From: Podocnemis expansa
Lineage: Eukaryota; Chordata; Testudines; Podocnemididae
Assembly: GCA_007922195.1 (NCBI GenBank)
Contig: ML682002.1
Span: 1 to 64,000, forward strand
Length of the DNA: 64,000 nucleotides
Direction of reading: 5' to 3'
The notes under the pieces were generated by a model. The model did no database searches, had not been told where the DNA came from, and was given only the letters and a program-made list of their open reading frames with translations. Positions within the stretch are counted from its first letter, which is position 1; each line of letters begins with the position of its first letter. Of the stretch, positions 53,890 to 64,000 are shown one piece after another. The position numbers and the translations under genes are program-made.

Positions 53890-54660
53890 CAGTGACTGTG
53901 CACAGAGTCACGTGTACACCAACAGTGGAATCTATGTGAGCAGCTGCGCAAGGAAGAAACTCCGCTATCTTTGAGTAATTGTCACGGTCATAATTTGATA
54001 ACATTGGTGCAGTTACTTATCTGCTGCTGAAGCGTAGCGAAGGTGTACACCTTTTTGCCCATTGAGTCCATTTTCTTGTCCTCTTTATTGTGATGAGTGG
54101 ATCTGAACTGGTTCATTTTCGTTCTTTGATTGGCAGCCTCTATTACAAGAGAGCTGGTTGGTGGGTGAGTAAAAAGGAATTCATTGTTTTTGAAAGCACA
54201 AAGTACTTCTTGTCGATCTTTTTAGATGTTGCTTGTACTGTGGCTGGTGTTTGCCAGATCCATAATCCCCTCATCCATAGGCGCTGCCACTTTAAAAGCA
54301 GTGGGGGTTTGTAATATCTGATATAGCTTGTGATGAGGTACTTCAGCATCTTCCAAGGGCACCTCCATCACCTCAGGCACTCTTTTAAAAAGCTCCAGAA
54401 ACTGTTTCAAGTCATACCCTGCCACACTAGCTCCCTGTACTATACTTTCTTCCAAGGGAATCATAGGACTGCGCAGATTCACAGTCCTCTTGTTCCACCA
54501 ATGGGTCTTGAGTCTCAGACAATTATTCTGCTTGTGAAGCTATTGGGGTAAGTTCCATATGCTCCTTAATGTGAGTCAAGCATGAGATGCAAGGTCTGGA
54601 ATGTCGTGCTAAACCCTCTGGCCATGCCTCCCAGCCTCTCCAAAGCATACAATAGGTTCA
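53890..54660 (-). mobile_element. DIRS fragment D, rearranged (terminal sequence fused to gag)
   Basis: The left part (about 53900-53970) resembles a DIRS terminus, with 'gtggaatctatgtgagcag' and 'aaggaagaaac'. It is followed within ~50 bp by gag sequence that in complete copies lies several kb away. The minus strand at 54482-54090 encodes H-H-K-L-Y-Q-I-L-Q-T-P-T-A, D-K-K-Y-F-V-L-S-K and F-L-L-T-H-Q-P, collinear with the copy C gag at 45340-45000. It is therefore a large internal deletion derivative. The right boundary is approximate. Confidence 0.68.
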
Positions 54661-56829
54661 TGGACCAGCATGCCGTAGTGCTGGTGGCCATGCACATTCT
54701 GGTCTGGCTTATCCATATCCACAGTCTCATGAAAATCTATATAGATCACCATATAAATTACTTCTATCCTACAATTCCCACCATATGCTTGAATATGTTC
54801 AGATATGAGTGAACGACCTTGCTAGACCACACTTCAGATACATGGCTAAGCCATTTCACTTCAATACTACGAAATTCATGTCTTCCTTAAAATCTAATCA
54901 CCTTCCTCTTCAGAACTAAACAAGATCCAGACTTCTTTCTGTTGCCCTGTTTTAAGTCTTTTACAGAGCTCCTTAAATTACTTTTAGATGACAGACTAAG
55001 TTATTGAGAGAAATTAACTTTCAGATTACCTGCATAACTAATGCTACAAAGACAAATGAAGGCCTTGTCAGAATACATTGCTGCTGTACACCATCACACA
55101 CTAAATTATTTTTTTCAAAATGAGAGAAAAATATTCATCAGGAATGTTGTATTGCACCCTAGAAAACATAATTTCACTTTAGACAAGAGATTCTCTAAAA
55201 TTTTTTCACTCAGCTTTATCAAATTTTTTTTTTTTTTTACTGCTTTCCCTTCTGAGTATTTATTGACAAACATGTTAACAGGTTGCATATCAGAGTTTTA
55301 ATCATACTCTAAATCTCCCTGATTGAGTAGATTTGGCTCCTCAACTGATCAAACACAGTTGTGTGTCACCTGCATCTGAAAGAAAATGTCTCATTTCATG
55401 AAAAACAAAAAGCTCTCCAATTTTCATGCGGATTATTAAATCCCTAAAATATCTCAGGCTGACTGTATTAAGTTGCGTGTCTAAACCCTAAAGCAGAATG
55501 TGAAATCCTAACTGGATTCAGAAATGTATTTAATGATAGCATTTTACACCAGAAAACCAAAATGCTTTATAGCTAGCATGTGATTTGCACCTAGATAACT
55601 CCTCCTAGCACCCATCTATTTAAATGCATGTTCTCCTTTGCCATATTTGGTCCCCAGTTAAGAAGGTTCTGGACTGCTTTAATGACCATTTTGTTAGCAC
55701 TGTTACACACACACACACACACACACACACTGAAATCCTTCTCTCTAGACAGTCCCTAACTGTACATTCATCTCCCATGGGGGAGGTAAAAGTGCAATTG
55801 CTTTTTTCAGTGTCCCTCTTCCTTCAACCACAAATCTTGCTACATGCACTTTCCTGTCAAAAATTCAAGATGTAGTATAGGAAAAAAAAGTATTCAGGTG
55901 AAAACAAACAATAGCCTTCTGATAAATTCTTTTGTTACTCCCTCATTCTCTCAAAAATATGGCAGATATCTTATAATGTGTTTTGTTACGCCACATTATG
56001 TAAAGAATTTTACAGATGGAACTGAAACTGGGTGGGCTAGCACTTTTATTCCAATTTTACCTGCCTCTTCTTACCTCCTTTTCTCATAAGCAAGGTCTAT
56101 AAAGCTGTCTGTAGATTTCTATTGCTAGAACAAAGAATCTATGTCTGAAACAGCTTCTACTAAGAATGTTGCTTGTTTGGAAAATGTCCTGCATGTGCAA
56201 ATCCTAGATGGAGATCTGGGAACCACTGATGGCCCACTAGCATTTAGTTATTGACAAAAACCAAGGAACAACGTCCCTATAAGGCTGGCCACTTACAGCA
56301 TTAAGTAAATGCTACTAAATTACATACGTGCATTTCAGTATTGATGTGAAGTACTGTCTACGTAGGAAGTACAACATATGAAGATAATGCATACATGTAA
56401 ACTTTCTCACACTGCCCAATCAGAATGCATCAAATCTGCCTTTAGAGGAATAAGAGCTAGCAGATAATTTGGTCTTTAAGTCCATTCAATTCTAAACCTC
56501 TTCTACTGCTACTCTGGAAGATTTATCATACAGGAAGCTCCTAGAAGAGAAGAGATAGCAGGGAAGGGGCCAGGGAGGTCAGGTCAGGGAGTTGGCAGGA
56601 AAGGGTCCCAGGGAGCCAGCAGGCAAGGGAAGTTGGAGGGGAAGGACTCAAGTATTTGGGAGGCAGTGGGCAAGCAAGTTAGGGAAGTGGCCCAGGGGGT
56701 CCAGGAGCTGGCAGGAGAATTGGGGAAGGGGGCTGGGGAGCCAACAGGCTGGCGGATCAGGCCTGCTAGTAATTAAATAAAAGCAGATTTGGTCCTCAAG
56801 TGAAAATGTCTGGAGACCACTGGACTAGA
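54661..56829. other. Unassigned sequence with simple repeats
   Basis: An (AC)13 microsatellite lies at 55705-55730 and a T-run at 55226-55239. A G-rich, GGGAAG/CCAGGG-type degenerate repeat occupies 56555-56760 with several GGG tracts, which explains its open frame. No gene was recognised. Confidence 0.55.
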
Positions 56830-56885
56830 TGAACTCAAAAAGCTCTGTAGATAGACGGGACGCGGCAGATGTGCTATATGTAGAC

Positions 56886-57212
56886 CATGGGTCTCAAACT
56901 CACAGACCATGGGCCACTTGCACACCTAAAGTTACCTCCTGCTGTCCGCAATGACACTTAGAATTTCTCAAATAATTCATAATGCAAAATTTAAAGTCTG
57001 TTTGCTTACTTTTTGTCTTCCTGATGATATCTCTAGTACAGTTTCTTAAAAGTTAATAAACTGACTTTTAGTGGCATATAAGTGTTACTCTTCATTTTTT
57101 TCTTTGTGACTATACTTTGTATCACTGCATGAAAAGGTTTCAGTGGTGCAGCCCTCGAACTCACATACTAGTCTTCATGCAGCCCTCATGGCGATTTGAG
57201 TTTGGGACCCCG
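56886..57212. mobile_element. hAT-type element, CAGGGGTCTCAAAC family, longest copy
   Basis: The left end reads catgggtctcaaactc and the right end gagtttgggaccccg. Flanking 8-mers atgtagac and atctagat match at 6 of 8. At 327 bp it keeps an internal AT-rich segment that is missing in the 165-188 bp copies, so those look like deletion derivatives. Confidence 0.8.
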
Positions 57213-58156
57213 ATCTAGATTTTAGTAAGGCTTTTGATAAGGTCTCGCATCACCTTCTCATTAACAAACTTCGAAAGTATAGCCTGGAAGGAGCTTCTAC
57301 AAGATGAATAAAAAATTGGTTGGATAACTACTCCCAGGGAGTAATTATCAACAATTCACTATTATGCTGGAAGGACATAATCAGTGCAGTACTACAGGGA
57401 TCGGTTCTGTTCAATATTTTCATCCATCATTTAGATGACATCATAGAGACTACACTTAAAAAGTTTGCCAACAATACCAAGCTGGAAGGGGCTGCAAGTG
57501 CTCTGGAGTACAGGATCCCAATTCAAAATCATTTGGATAAACTGGTGAAATGGTCTGAGGTAAACACAACGAAATTCAATAAAGACAAGTGCAAAGTACT
57601 TCACTTAGGAAAGAACAATCCATTGCACATATACAAAATGGAAAATGACTGCCTAGGAAGGAGTACTGCAGAAAGGGATCTGGGTCTCACAGTGAACCAC
57701 AAACTAAGTATGAGTCAACAGTGTAACACTGTTGCAAAAAAATTAAACACCATTCTGTGATGTATAAAACGTAGTATTGTAAGAAAGACATGAGAAGTAA
57801 TTCTTCCACTTTATTCCACCCTGATTAGGCCTCAACTGGAGTACTGTGTTCAGTTCTGGGCAACTCATTTCAGGAAAGATATGGATGAATTGGAGGCAGT
57901 CCAGAGAAAAGCAAGACAAATGATTAGAGGTCTAGAACACTTGACTTACGAGGGTCGATTGAAAGAGCTGGGTTTGTTTAGTCTAGAAAAGAGGAAACAG
58001 AAGGGACATCATAACAATTTTCACATACCTAAGAGGTTGTTACAAGAAGAAGGGAGAAAAACTTTTCTCCTTAACTACTCTGATAATAGGACAAGAACCA
58101 ATGGACTGAAATTACAGCAAGGGAGGTTGAGATTGGACATTAGGAACAATTCTTAA
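57213..58156 (+). pseudogene. CR1 ORF2 C-terminal half, inactive
   Basis: Open pieces at 57320-57760 and 57881-58156 cover L-Q-G-S-V-L-F-N-I-F, the K-F-A-N-N box (both catalytic aspartates replaced by asparagine), S-M-S-Q-Q-C, and R-K-A-R-Q-M-I-R-G-L-E-H. Stops and a frameshift lie between 57760 and 57880. Confidence 0.83.
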
Positions 58157-58434
58157 CACTCAGGTTTATTAACCACTGCAATAAGTTGCCTAGGCAGGTT
58201 GTGGAATCTCTTAGACAAGCACCTGTCAAGGATGATTCAAGAGAGTCCTTGGTCCTGCCATGAGTAGAGGGGACTGGACTTGATAACTTTGCATGGTGCC
58301 TTCTATTTTCTATTATTCTAATGAGGTCCCTTCCAGTTCTAATAATTCTACAATAAAATGTCTGTTTATTTTATTTTTTTTTCAAATTAGGAATCAAGAC
58401 AGAGAAAGACTCAGGGCAAAAGAGTAACTCATCG

Positions 58435-58618
58435 TTCATTCTGTAAGTTACCCATCTTCAAAGCATCTGACCAAGTGGGATTTTCTCCCTTGAAAGCTCA
58501 CGCAATAAACCTGTTTGTCTTTAAAAGTGACACAGGACTCCTTGTTTGTTTGGGGTTTTGTTTATTTTTGCTTGTTTGGTTTTTTTTGGACTAAATTAAC
58601 ACAACTAAACCTTTGGAA
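58435..58618 (+). mobile_element. Single palindrome-family unit, plus orientation
   Basis: It starts 'ctgtaagttacccatcttca' and runs through the hammerhead-like core (C-T-G-A at 58467, degraded) and 'gtgacacaggactccttg', ending in 'cctttggaac'. There is no inverted partner and no clear target duplication. Confidence 0.65.
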
Positions 58619-60334
58619 CTTGTTCCATCATGTTCACTTACTACCTTCAGGGCCATTATCATAAGTTATCAACAGGATTTCAGCCACTTTAATTCAGCAA
58701 ATCCTGATCAGTGATAACGGACTGCTTATTCCTCAATAGGTTTTTGAAAAAGAAATCCACCATATTTTTCCTTCAGCCTGTCCTAGGATCCAATGACTTG
58801 GGGGGGGAAGGGGGGGGGAAGGAGTGAGATGTCTATACCACAGTCACATGTATAATAATAACAGCTTTCATTCATATGTCTATACAGAAATGCATAGCCC
58901 TCCTGCCACCATCCCACCAAAAAGTTCACTTTAATTTTATGGTTTCTTTTAAAGCATTAAGTTAAACATCACTCAAATGATACATGGAATGATTCACTGC
59001 ACGGCATTTTTAAATGAATTAAAAAGTAGCCCAATTAATCAAAATTCAGCTGCCCATTGTGTTCAGACTCTATTGCCTATTGTATCTTCAAATTCATTGT
59101 ACTTGATGATGAGTCAGACAAAAGATTTATGGTCTTCATCTTTTCAGTTATATATTTTGCAAATTTTAATAAGTAGACTTGTAAAGATACTACAAATAAT
59201 CAGTTGTAATGTCAATGGAGATTTAGCAGTACAAATTATACACACAAACCTCATGACAGAGGTTTCCTGCACTTCTATTAGATGAATACTTCGGATATTT
59301 TAATATTCCAAGGGGCTATGAGACAGCTATGGAGATTAGGTGGCTATCAAGCACTACGATTACTACACAATGTACATTAATCATGCATTTGTCCTATACT
59401 TATCAAGTCCATTGTGGCAAAAATCAATTCATAAGTTCATACAACCCATAAACTAACTTAAATCTTTATTAAACTAAACACCATCATTTATATTTTTTGC
59501 AAGCCTTCCTCCTTTAATGACTTGTATGCCACCTTTGCTAAGTGTTAATGAAGGATTAGCTTTCGCCTATGTATTATTTAATATTTGCACTGAGCATTGC
59601 ATTTTGGGACTAAAATACATCTTAAAACAGGAATATTTAAATAGTGTCGACACAATCAGTTAAAAGATTTTATACTTTAGATTACCATTTCAACAGATGT
59701 ACTAACTATTTTAAATAAATAAGTGTAAAATATCTCCTGAGTCTCAAAACATCCCACCACCTTGGCAAAATAATCCCACAGCACTAACTGCTGATATTTC
59801 TTAAAAATTTAGTTTAACCCACTTCTACCATCTCTTATTTCTTGTGCCATGCTACTCAGCAACTCCCTCTGGAGTTGACAGCAATTTCCATTCTAAGTAT
59901 CATACTATGCAGTTGTACCAATGACTTTAGTAATGAAGAAACATTCACTGTGCAGGGAACACAAGGAAACCAATGTCAATTAACTTTAATTAGTTGCAGA
60001 GATTCCATTCTCCTCTGCAAAGATACTGATTTTGAAGAACCTGAATGGTTCATTCTCGCTACCTAGTTTGCTTTCACGTCTCTATAGCGTTTACGTAACT
60101 ATACTAACTACCCCAAAAATACCCTTCAGATTCATATTTTAAAGAACAGATTCTTAGTACTGCCAGATGATTCAGATTTTAATTCAATTATGACTTGTCC
60201 GATACACTGTTGCTTCAACAGATACTGACAAGCACTAGTTAAGCAACTGACAAGTTGAAACTTTCATTTTCTTGCTCAGCTCTGTACAGAGTGTTATTTC
60301 TTCCTCCAACCCACCCTCCTGCTGTCTATACTGT
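58619..60334. other. Unassigned sequence with a G-run
   Basis: A G-rich run with two blocks of 8-9 G lies at 58800-58824. The rest is AT-rich and featureless to me. Confidence 0.5.
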
Positions 60335-60342
60335 CTAGTTAA

Positions 60343-60583
60343 CACAATTTCTAAAGGGATAGCCGTGTTAGTCTAGTCCATCAAAAAACAAGGAGTCGTG
60401 TGGCACTTAAAGACTAACAATTTATTTTTCACATGAGCTTTCATGGGAGAAAATCCCACGTTGTCAGATTCTTCGAAGCATCTAACGAAGTGGGATTTCC
60501 TCCCACAAAAGCTCATGTGAAAAATAAATTGTTAGTTTTTAAGTGCCACACGACTCCTTGTTTTGTTGTTTTTTTTTTTCCCC
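60343..60583. mobile_element. Palindrome-forming (Penelope-like?) insertion
   Basis: The head 'ctaaagggatagccgtgtta' at the left is followed by two imperfect inverted arms of about 90 nt meeting near 60475, and a T-rich tail. An 8-bp duplication, ctagttaa, flanks it (60335-60342 and 60584-60591). The hammerhead-like core is mutated (C-T-A-A instead of C-T-G-A). Confidence 0.75.
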
Positions 60584-60594
60584 CTAGTTAATGC

Positions 60595-60735
60595 ATCCTG
60601 TCCAACTCCTAGACTGTACATTCTTCCAGTCGGGCACTGTCTTTTCATTTGTTTGTACAGCAGCTTTCACAATGAGGCCCTGAACCTTCGTTGAGGTGCC
60701 TGGATACCACTGCAACAAAATACAAGTAAAAACCT
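60595..60735 (+). mobile_element. Old SINE/LINE tail
   Basis: 'gactgtacattcttccag', 'gggcactgtcttttcatttg', 'tttgtacagcagctttcaca' and 'atgaggccctgaaccttcgt' follow the order of a common amniote repeat tail that normally ends in 'atacaaataataa'. The family name is uncertain. Confidence 0.55.
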
Positions 60736-62835
60736 TGTCTTTGTCCCTCCTATTTGTTGCCTACCTTTAGAGCGCACAAATTATTGAAAATGGTGTGAAT
60801 ACATTTCTTAAAGAAATCACAGGGAAATGAGCAGCCAATTTTGTACATAATCTAGTTAAAAATAATATAACACATTTTTAAGTCACATCACATTTTGGCA
60901 ACATCTCCAACCATGCAGACTACAAAATATGCTGGCAAACTAAAATCACATATTGGTATTGTTCTATAAATCCTTAAGCAGCTCAAGATGATCTTCTTAA
61001 TCTAAGCAACACTATTTGAAACAAATTGAAGAGTTATGCTCTAAAAATAGATAGACAAAATATAAAGGGTAAATTGGTGCAAAATGGTTGTAATCCATAT
61101 CATCTTTACAGAAACAAGAACAGAAAAATGTCTTCCTAAAGGAATTCATAGAAAGAAGAAACCAAGTGTCATAAAGATGCACTTTCATTTCTTAACATGT
61201 TTGGATCTTTCCTACAATTTAAACCTTGACTCTCATTCCTCTAGATTTATAAGGCTTGGCTTTGGGATAATTTTACTATTCCTGTAATATATGTTGCCCT
61301 ATATTACTAATGTATATTCCCAACTTTAACACAATTTTTGTCTAAGACTTATATTATTAATCTTAGTCAATTTTTCATGGAAATCAGTGGTATCTTGGGT
61401 AGTTTGTAAACATGCACACATGCAGTGCACACAAGAGTAAAGTCTGTCCTAAAAATACTCCACGGAAACTACTGTTCATGTAGAAGGAAGACAGTCCATC
61501 AAACTAATAACTTGTAATGTTTTTAGAGTTAATTTTACTACAGTTCAAGCAAAAAAAGTGAAAGCTATTAAAAACAGATTTTTTTCCAGATCTCCCAATA
61601 AAAATTCATTAAGCTAAATTACACGAGGTTTTATGAAGTTCAAAAATGTATATGGCATTCATAACTTGTACAGCATTTTAATTTTAAGCCTGTTGCAAAC
61701 TGACACTGTTGAGTTACTAGTTCTCTGAAGACCAAGAATTTATAATATAAAAAAGAAAACGAACCACAGCGATTATCACGCACCACCACATACAGAACAG
61801 TGTGCTCCTGATAATCATTCCTCCCCTTGTGCATTAACAATTCATATTAAAAAAAAAAAACACTCAGTTTTCCTTGAATTGCTAAAATGGACCATACACA
61901 CACTTTTTTTTTAATGGAAAGGATGATCAGCAGGTCTCTTCTATACCCAGACTCTATGATATTCCAGTGGTGACATTACCCCAGAATTTGACATTCCTGC
62001 ATGTTCCCCAGAACTTGACAGTACTGCAATCAGCTATTTTGTATTGTTCAGCTGCTGTTGGCTGAAAACCAAACATCACATAGCTAGTAATGACCCTAAG
62101 GTTTTGTGAGACAAGGACAGACAACTGCAAACTTGCAATTTACTAGAATGGGAGGATGGAATAGAAAGTTATAGAAGAAAGCAAGTGAAGAGCAACCTTC
62201 CTTGATATATTGTTGTTATCATGGTTAGAAAATGTCTTGAGATAACAAGTAGTTTGTTGAAATTAGAAGAACTGGTGATTCACTAGGAATCACTATAGGT
62301 GATGTGTTTTATGAAAGCTAGCTATAAAAGATTAGATAAAAGTAAATACCTCCAAGCAGTCCAAACTAGTTTTCCTTCAGGCAAGGAACCGACATCTAAA
62401 ATCACCATCAGCGGGACAAAAAGAGAGCTTCTGGAAGCCCATCTGGTGATTACTCAAAACTTTCTCAGACTGTGGCCAACTGTATCTGGCATGTCCTAAA
62501 TGAAATGCATAGTTGTATGTGCTTAAACCCTAATAAATAGTAGTTTACACTCTAGTTCCCCTTGGGCAATCTTAAAGGCTCTTCCCAGTCTCCAGCTATT
62601 CATAAGAGAAAGGTCCTAATGTCTGTCTGGTCAACCCCTGTTTGATGTTTATCAGCACAGAATGCACCACTTTCCATTGCTCTCAACCCCTTAGGCACAA
62701 GTCAAAGCAAAGGAAATCAAAATACAAATTTCAAATGCACTTCTTTGTTTAGACCGGGCCTATTAAATATTTGTAAAGAAGGCAGCACCCACTGGGCATA
62801 AACGGAAATAAATAATGTTATCCAAATAATGTTAG
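60736..62835. other. Unassigned sequence
   Basis: AT-rich DNA without recognised genes or repeats. The short open frames here have no supporting features. Confidence 0.5.
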
Positions 62836-62839
62836 CCAG

Positions 62840-62985
62840 TTTAATATTTAGCACTTATGTAATTTTTCAACCAAAGATCTCAAATTTCTCTTCCAAAGTG
62901 GGTAAATATAATTAACCCATTTTACAGATAAGGAAACAAGACAGAAAAATTAGCCTGAAGTCACACGGCGAGAGTTGAGCAAGAA
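62840..62985 (-). mobile_element. MIR-type SINE, minus strand
   Basis: The plus strand reads 'cccattttacagataaggaa' followed by 'agcctgaagtcacacggc', the complement of the MIR core. It is diverged. Confidence 0.7.
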
Positions 62986-62989
62986 AAAT

Positions 62990-63300
62990 TACTTGCCTTA
63001 CAAAAATTTGTTTCTCCAAGATCTTGGCATCGATTACATTGGAGATGCACATGCACCTCACGTGTGAGAGACTGGAGTCTTTAACTGCCATGCCTGTTCA
63101 GGCCACACATGTATCCTGCATCTCCACATGCTCCCGTGCAGGGACGTAAAGGGCTAGACAGTGTGACCCTCTGTCAGATCCCTCACAAGTCAAAGCTCAC
63201 ATTGCTAAGGACTCCGAAATGTTGGGATGGGGGGTAAATCATGGTCTCCACACTGATCGCATCGCCTTGAACAAGTAAAGGTTCTGGATCTTGCTTGCAC
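62990..63300. repeat. Possible DIRS terminal repeat remnant
   Basis: 'gagcaagaaaaattacttgc' followed by a ctccaagat / ttggcatcgattacatt series resembles the layout of DIRS left termini (compare 8165-8230: gaagaaaa, ttacttacct, ttcgagatgtg, ttgctcatgtacatt). No coding part or second terminus is visible. Confidence 0.3.
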
Positions 63301-64000
63301 ACTAACAGGTGTTGTACTGAACCATGCAATCAGAATCAGTATGGAGAAAGCCACCCTACAGAGAGGGGCATGGCACTGTGCCTCTTAGGGAGCAGCCTGC
63401 TCTCACTTTGGTTTTGGATTCTTGTGTGTTATCCTTCTAAACCCTAGCAAATAAAGTAGTGCAATATGGCAGCTTCTATCAATTCTTTATGTTTTTATGA
63501 AATTTCTCAGTGCGTATGGTGTGAGCATAATTTTATAGCTAGTATACACAATCCCTGTTCCTATCCCTATTACCCTCAAACCCCCATTCCCATTTTCCTA
63601 TTATATCTACCTGGCTCTTATTTTAGATTTATAAGTTATTTGAATCAGCATCCGTCAGCGTCGTCAACCCCAAGCATTCAAAAACTCCTGAGTAAGACCT
63701 CAAAAATTCATGAGGTTTAGAAAGTAAAAAGTTGGATTCTTTTTTATTTGCTGTCTGGTTGTGTGTGGCAGGGGGTGTTTGTTTTAGCCTTTCAGTTTCT
63801 ATTTTTTCACATTTCTCTTTGCAACCATGGGTACTAGAACCTTACTTTAAAAAAGATACAAACTGTGATTTTCATATAACAGCAGCACCTCAAGCTTTAA
63901 AAAAGAATGAAATATCATGGGATTGTGATCAAACAGAGTTCAAACTGCTGTCTTTTTATATGTATGTGTACAGAGTATAACATAATGGGGTACCAACTCA
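63301..64000. other. Unassigned sequence to the right edge
   Basis: No gene or named repeat was recognised. Short open frames at 63466-63720 and 63732-63980 lack any domain or signal. Confidence 0.45.

Larger units (their letters stand above)
56830..58353 (+). mobile_element. CR1 LINE, 5'-truncated, split by a hAT element
   Basis: The upstream piece (to 56885) ends in the residues R-D-A-A-D-V-L-Y-V-D of the RT palm. After the hAT at 56886-57212 the next palm block D-F-S-K-A-F-D continues directly. The downstream part covers the rest of RT and the C-terminus to about 58160 with several stops and indels. At the catalytic box F-A-D-D has become F-A-N-N. The 3' UTR ends near 58353 with 'ggtcccttccagttctaata'. 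Confidence 0.83.

Noticed and set aside
56592..56780. 62-codon plus ORF rich in Gly, Arg and Gln
   Set aside because: Degenerate GGGAAG/CCAGGG repeat composition; no domain.
35577..60583. Palindromic repeats as a CRISPR array
   Set aside because: Copies are dispersed, differ in orientation and are flanked by target duplications in a vertebrate genome. There are no spacers.
1..64000. tRNA, rRNA or bacterial-type genes
   Set aside because: No cloverleaf, rRNA core or operon-like gene packing was seen. Composition and content are vertebrate nuclear.

Overview
The window is vertebrate nuclear DNA from a sauropsid, most likely a turtle. It lies inside the gene for focal adhesion kinase (PTK2), which is read on the minus strand. 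Two PTK2 coding exons are recognisable by protein sequence and intact splice sites: the first coding exon (CDS 37803 down to 37609, 65 codons, start codon included) and the next one (17717 down to 17551, 55 codons plus 2 nt). They join in phase across a 19.9 kb intron. Everything else is intron or 5' flanking intron filled with transposable elements. The turtle assignment is an inference from the repeat mix: long CR1 LINEs, full-length DIRS-type tyrosine-recombinase retrotransposons, many short hAT elements with 8-bp target duplications, and old MIR SINEs.

Layout from left to right: a young CR1 LINE with one frameshift (1-2456); an old CR1 with an ORF1 esterase remnant (3.3-7.2 kb) carrying two later insertions; DIRS copy A (8.2-14.1 kb); a CR1 tail split by a GC-rich hAT (16.1-17.0 kb); PTK2 exon at 17.6 kb; a solo LTR (20.8 kb) split 13 bp from its end by DIRS copy B (21.6-27.95 kb), which itself holds two hAT elements; CR1, Harbinger-like and hAT debris (28-34.3 kb); a 450-bp palindromic insertion (35.6 kb); PTK2 first coding exon (37.8 kb); a second, 111-bp-arm palindrome (38.4 kb); DIRS copy C (40.3-46.9 kb), holding a second copy of the same LTR; hATs and a MIR (47.2-48.4 kb); a hAT with a nested palindrome (51.4-52.3 kb); old CR1s, a rearranged DIRS fragment D and more hATs (52.8-58.4 kb); and two further copies of the palindrome-forming unit (58.4 and 60.3 kb).

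The DIRS copies are the best-preserved mobile system here. All four lie on the PTK2 sense strand. Copies A, B and C have inverted terminal repeats, gag / RT-RNase H / tyrosine recombinase in that order, no evident target duplication, and an internal complementary region made of the complements of both outer termini side by side, as expected for replication through a circle. All coding regions are broken. The second RT catalytic aspartate is replaced differently in each of the three copies, while copy C keeps the recombinase H-x-x-R and tyrosine.

The most unusual structures are the palindromes at 35.6 and 38.4 kb. Their arms (192 and 111 nt) show no mismatch where I checked them. They are flanked by 11-12 bp target duplications and carry a hammerhead-ribozyme-like core. 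I interpret them as Penelope-like-element terminal repeats in inverted pairs, which is an inference. Nested insertions with readable target duplications give a clear relative order of events. No tool was run: family names rest on motif recognition, and boundaries of decayed elements are approximate.
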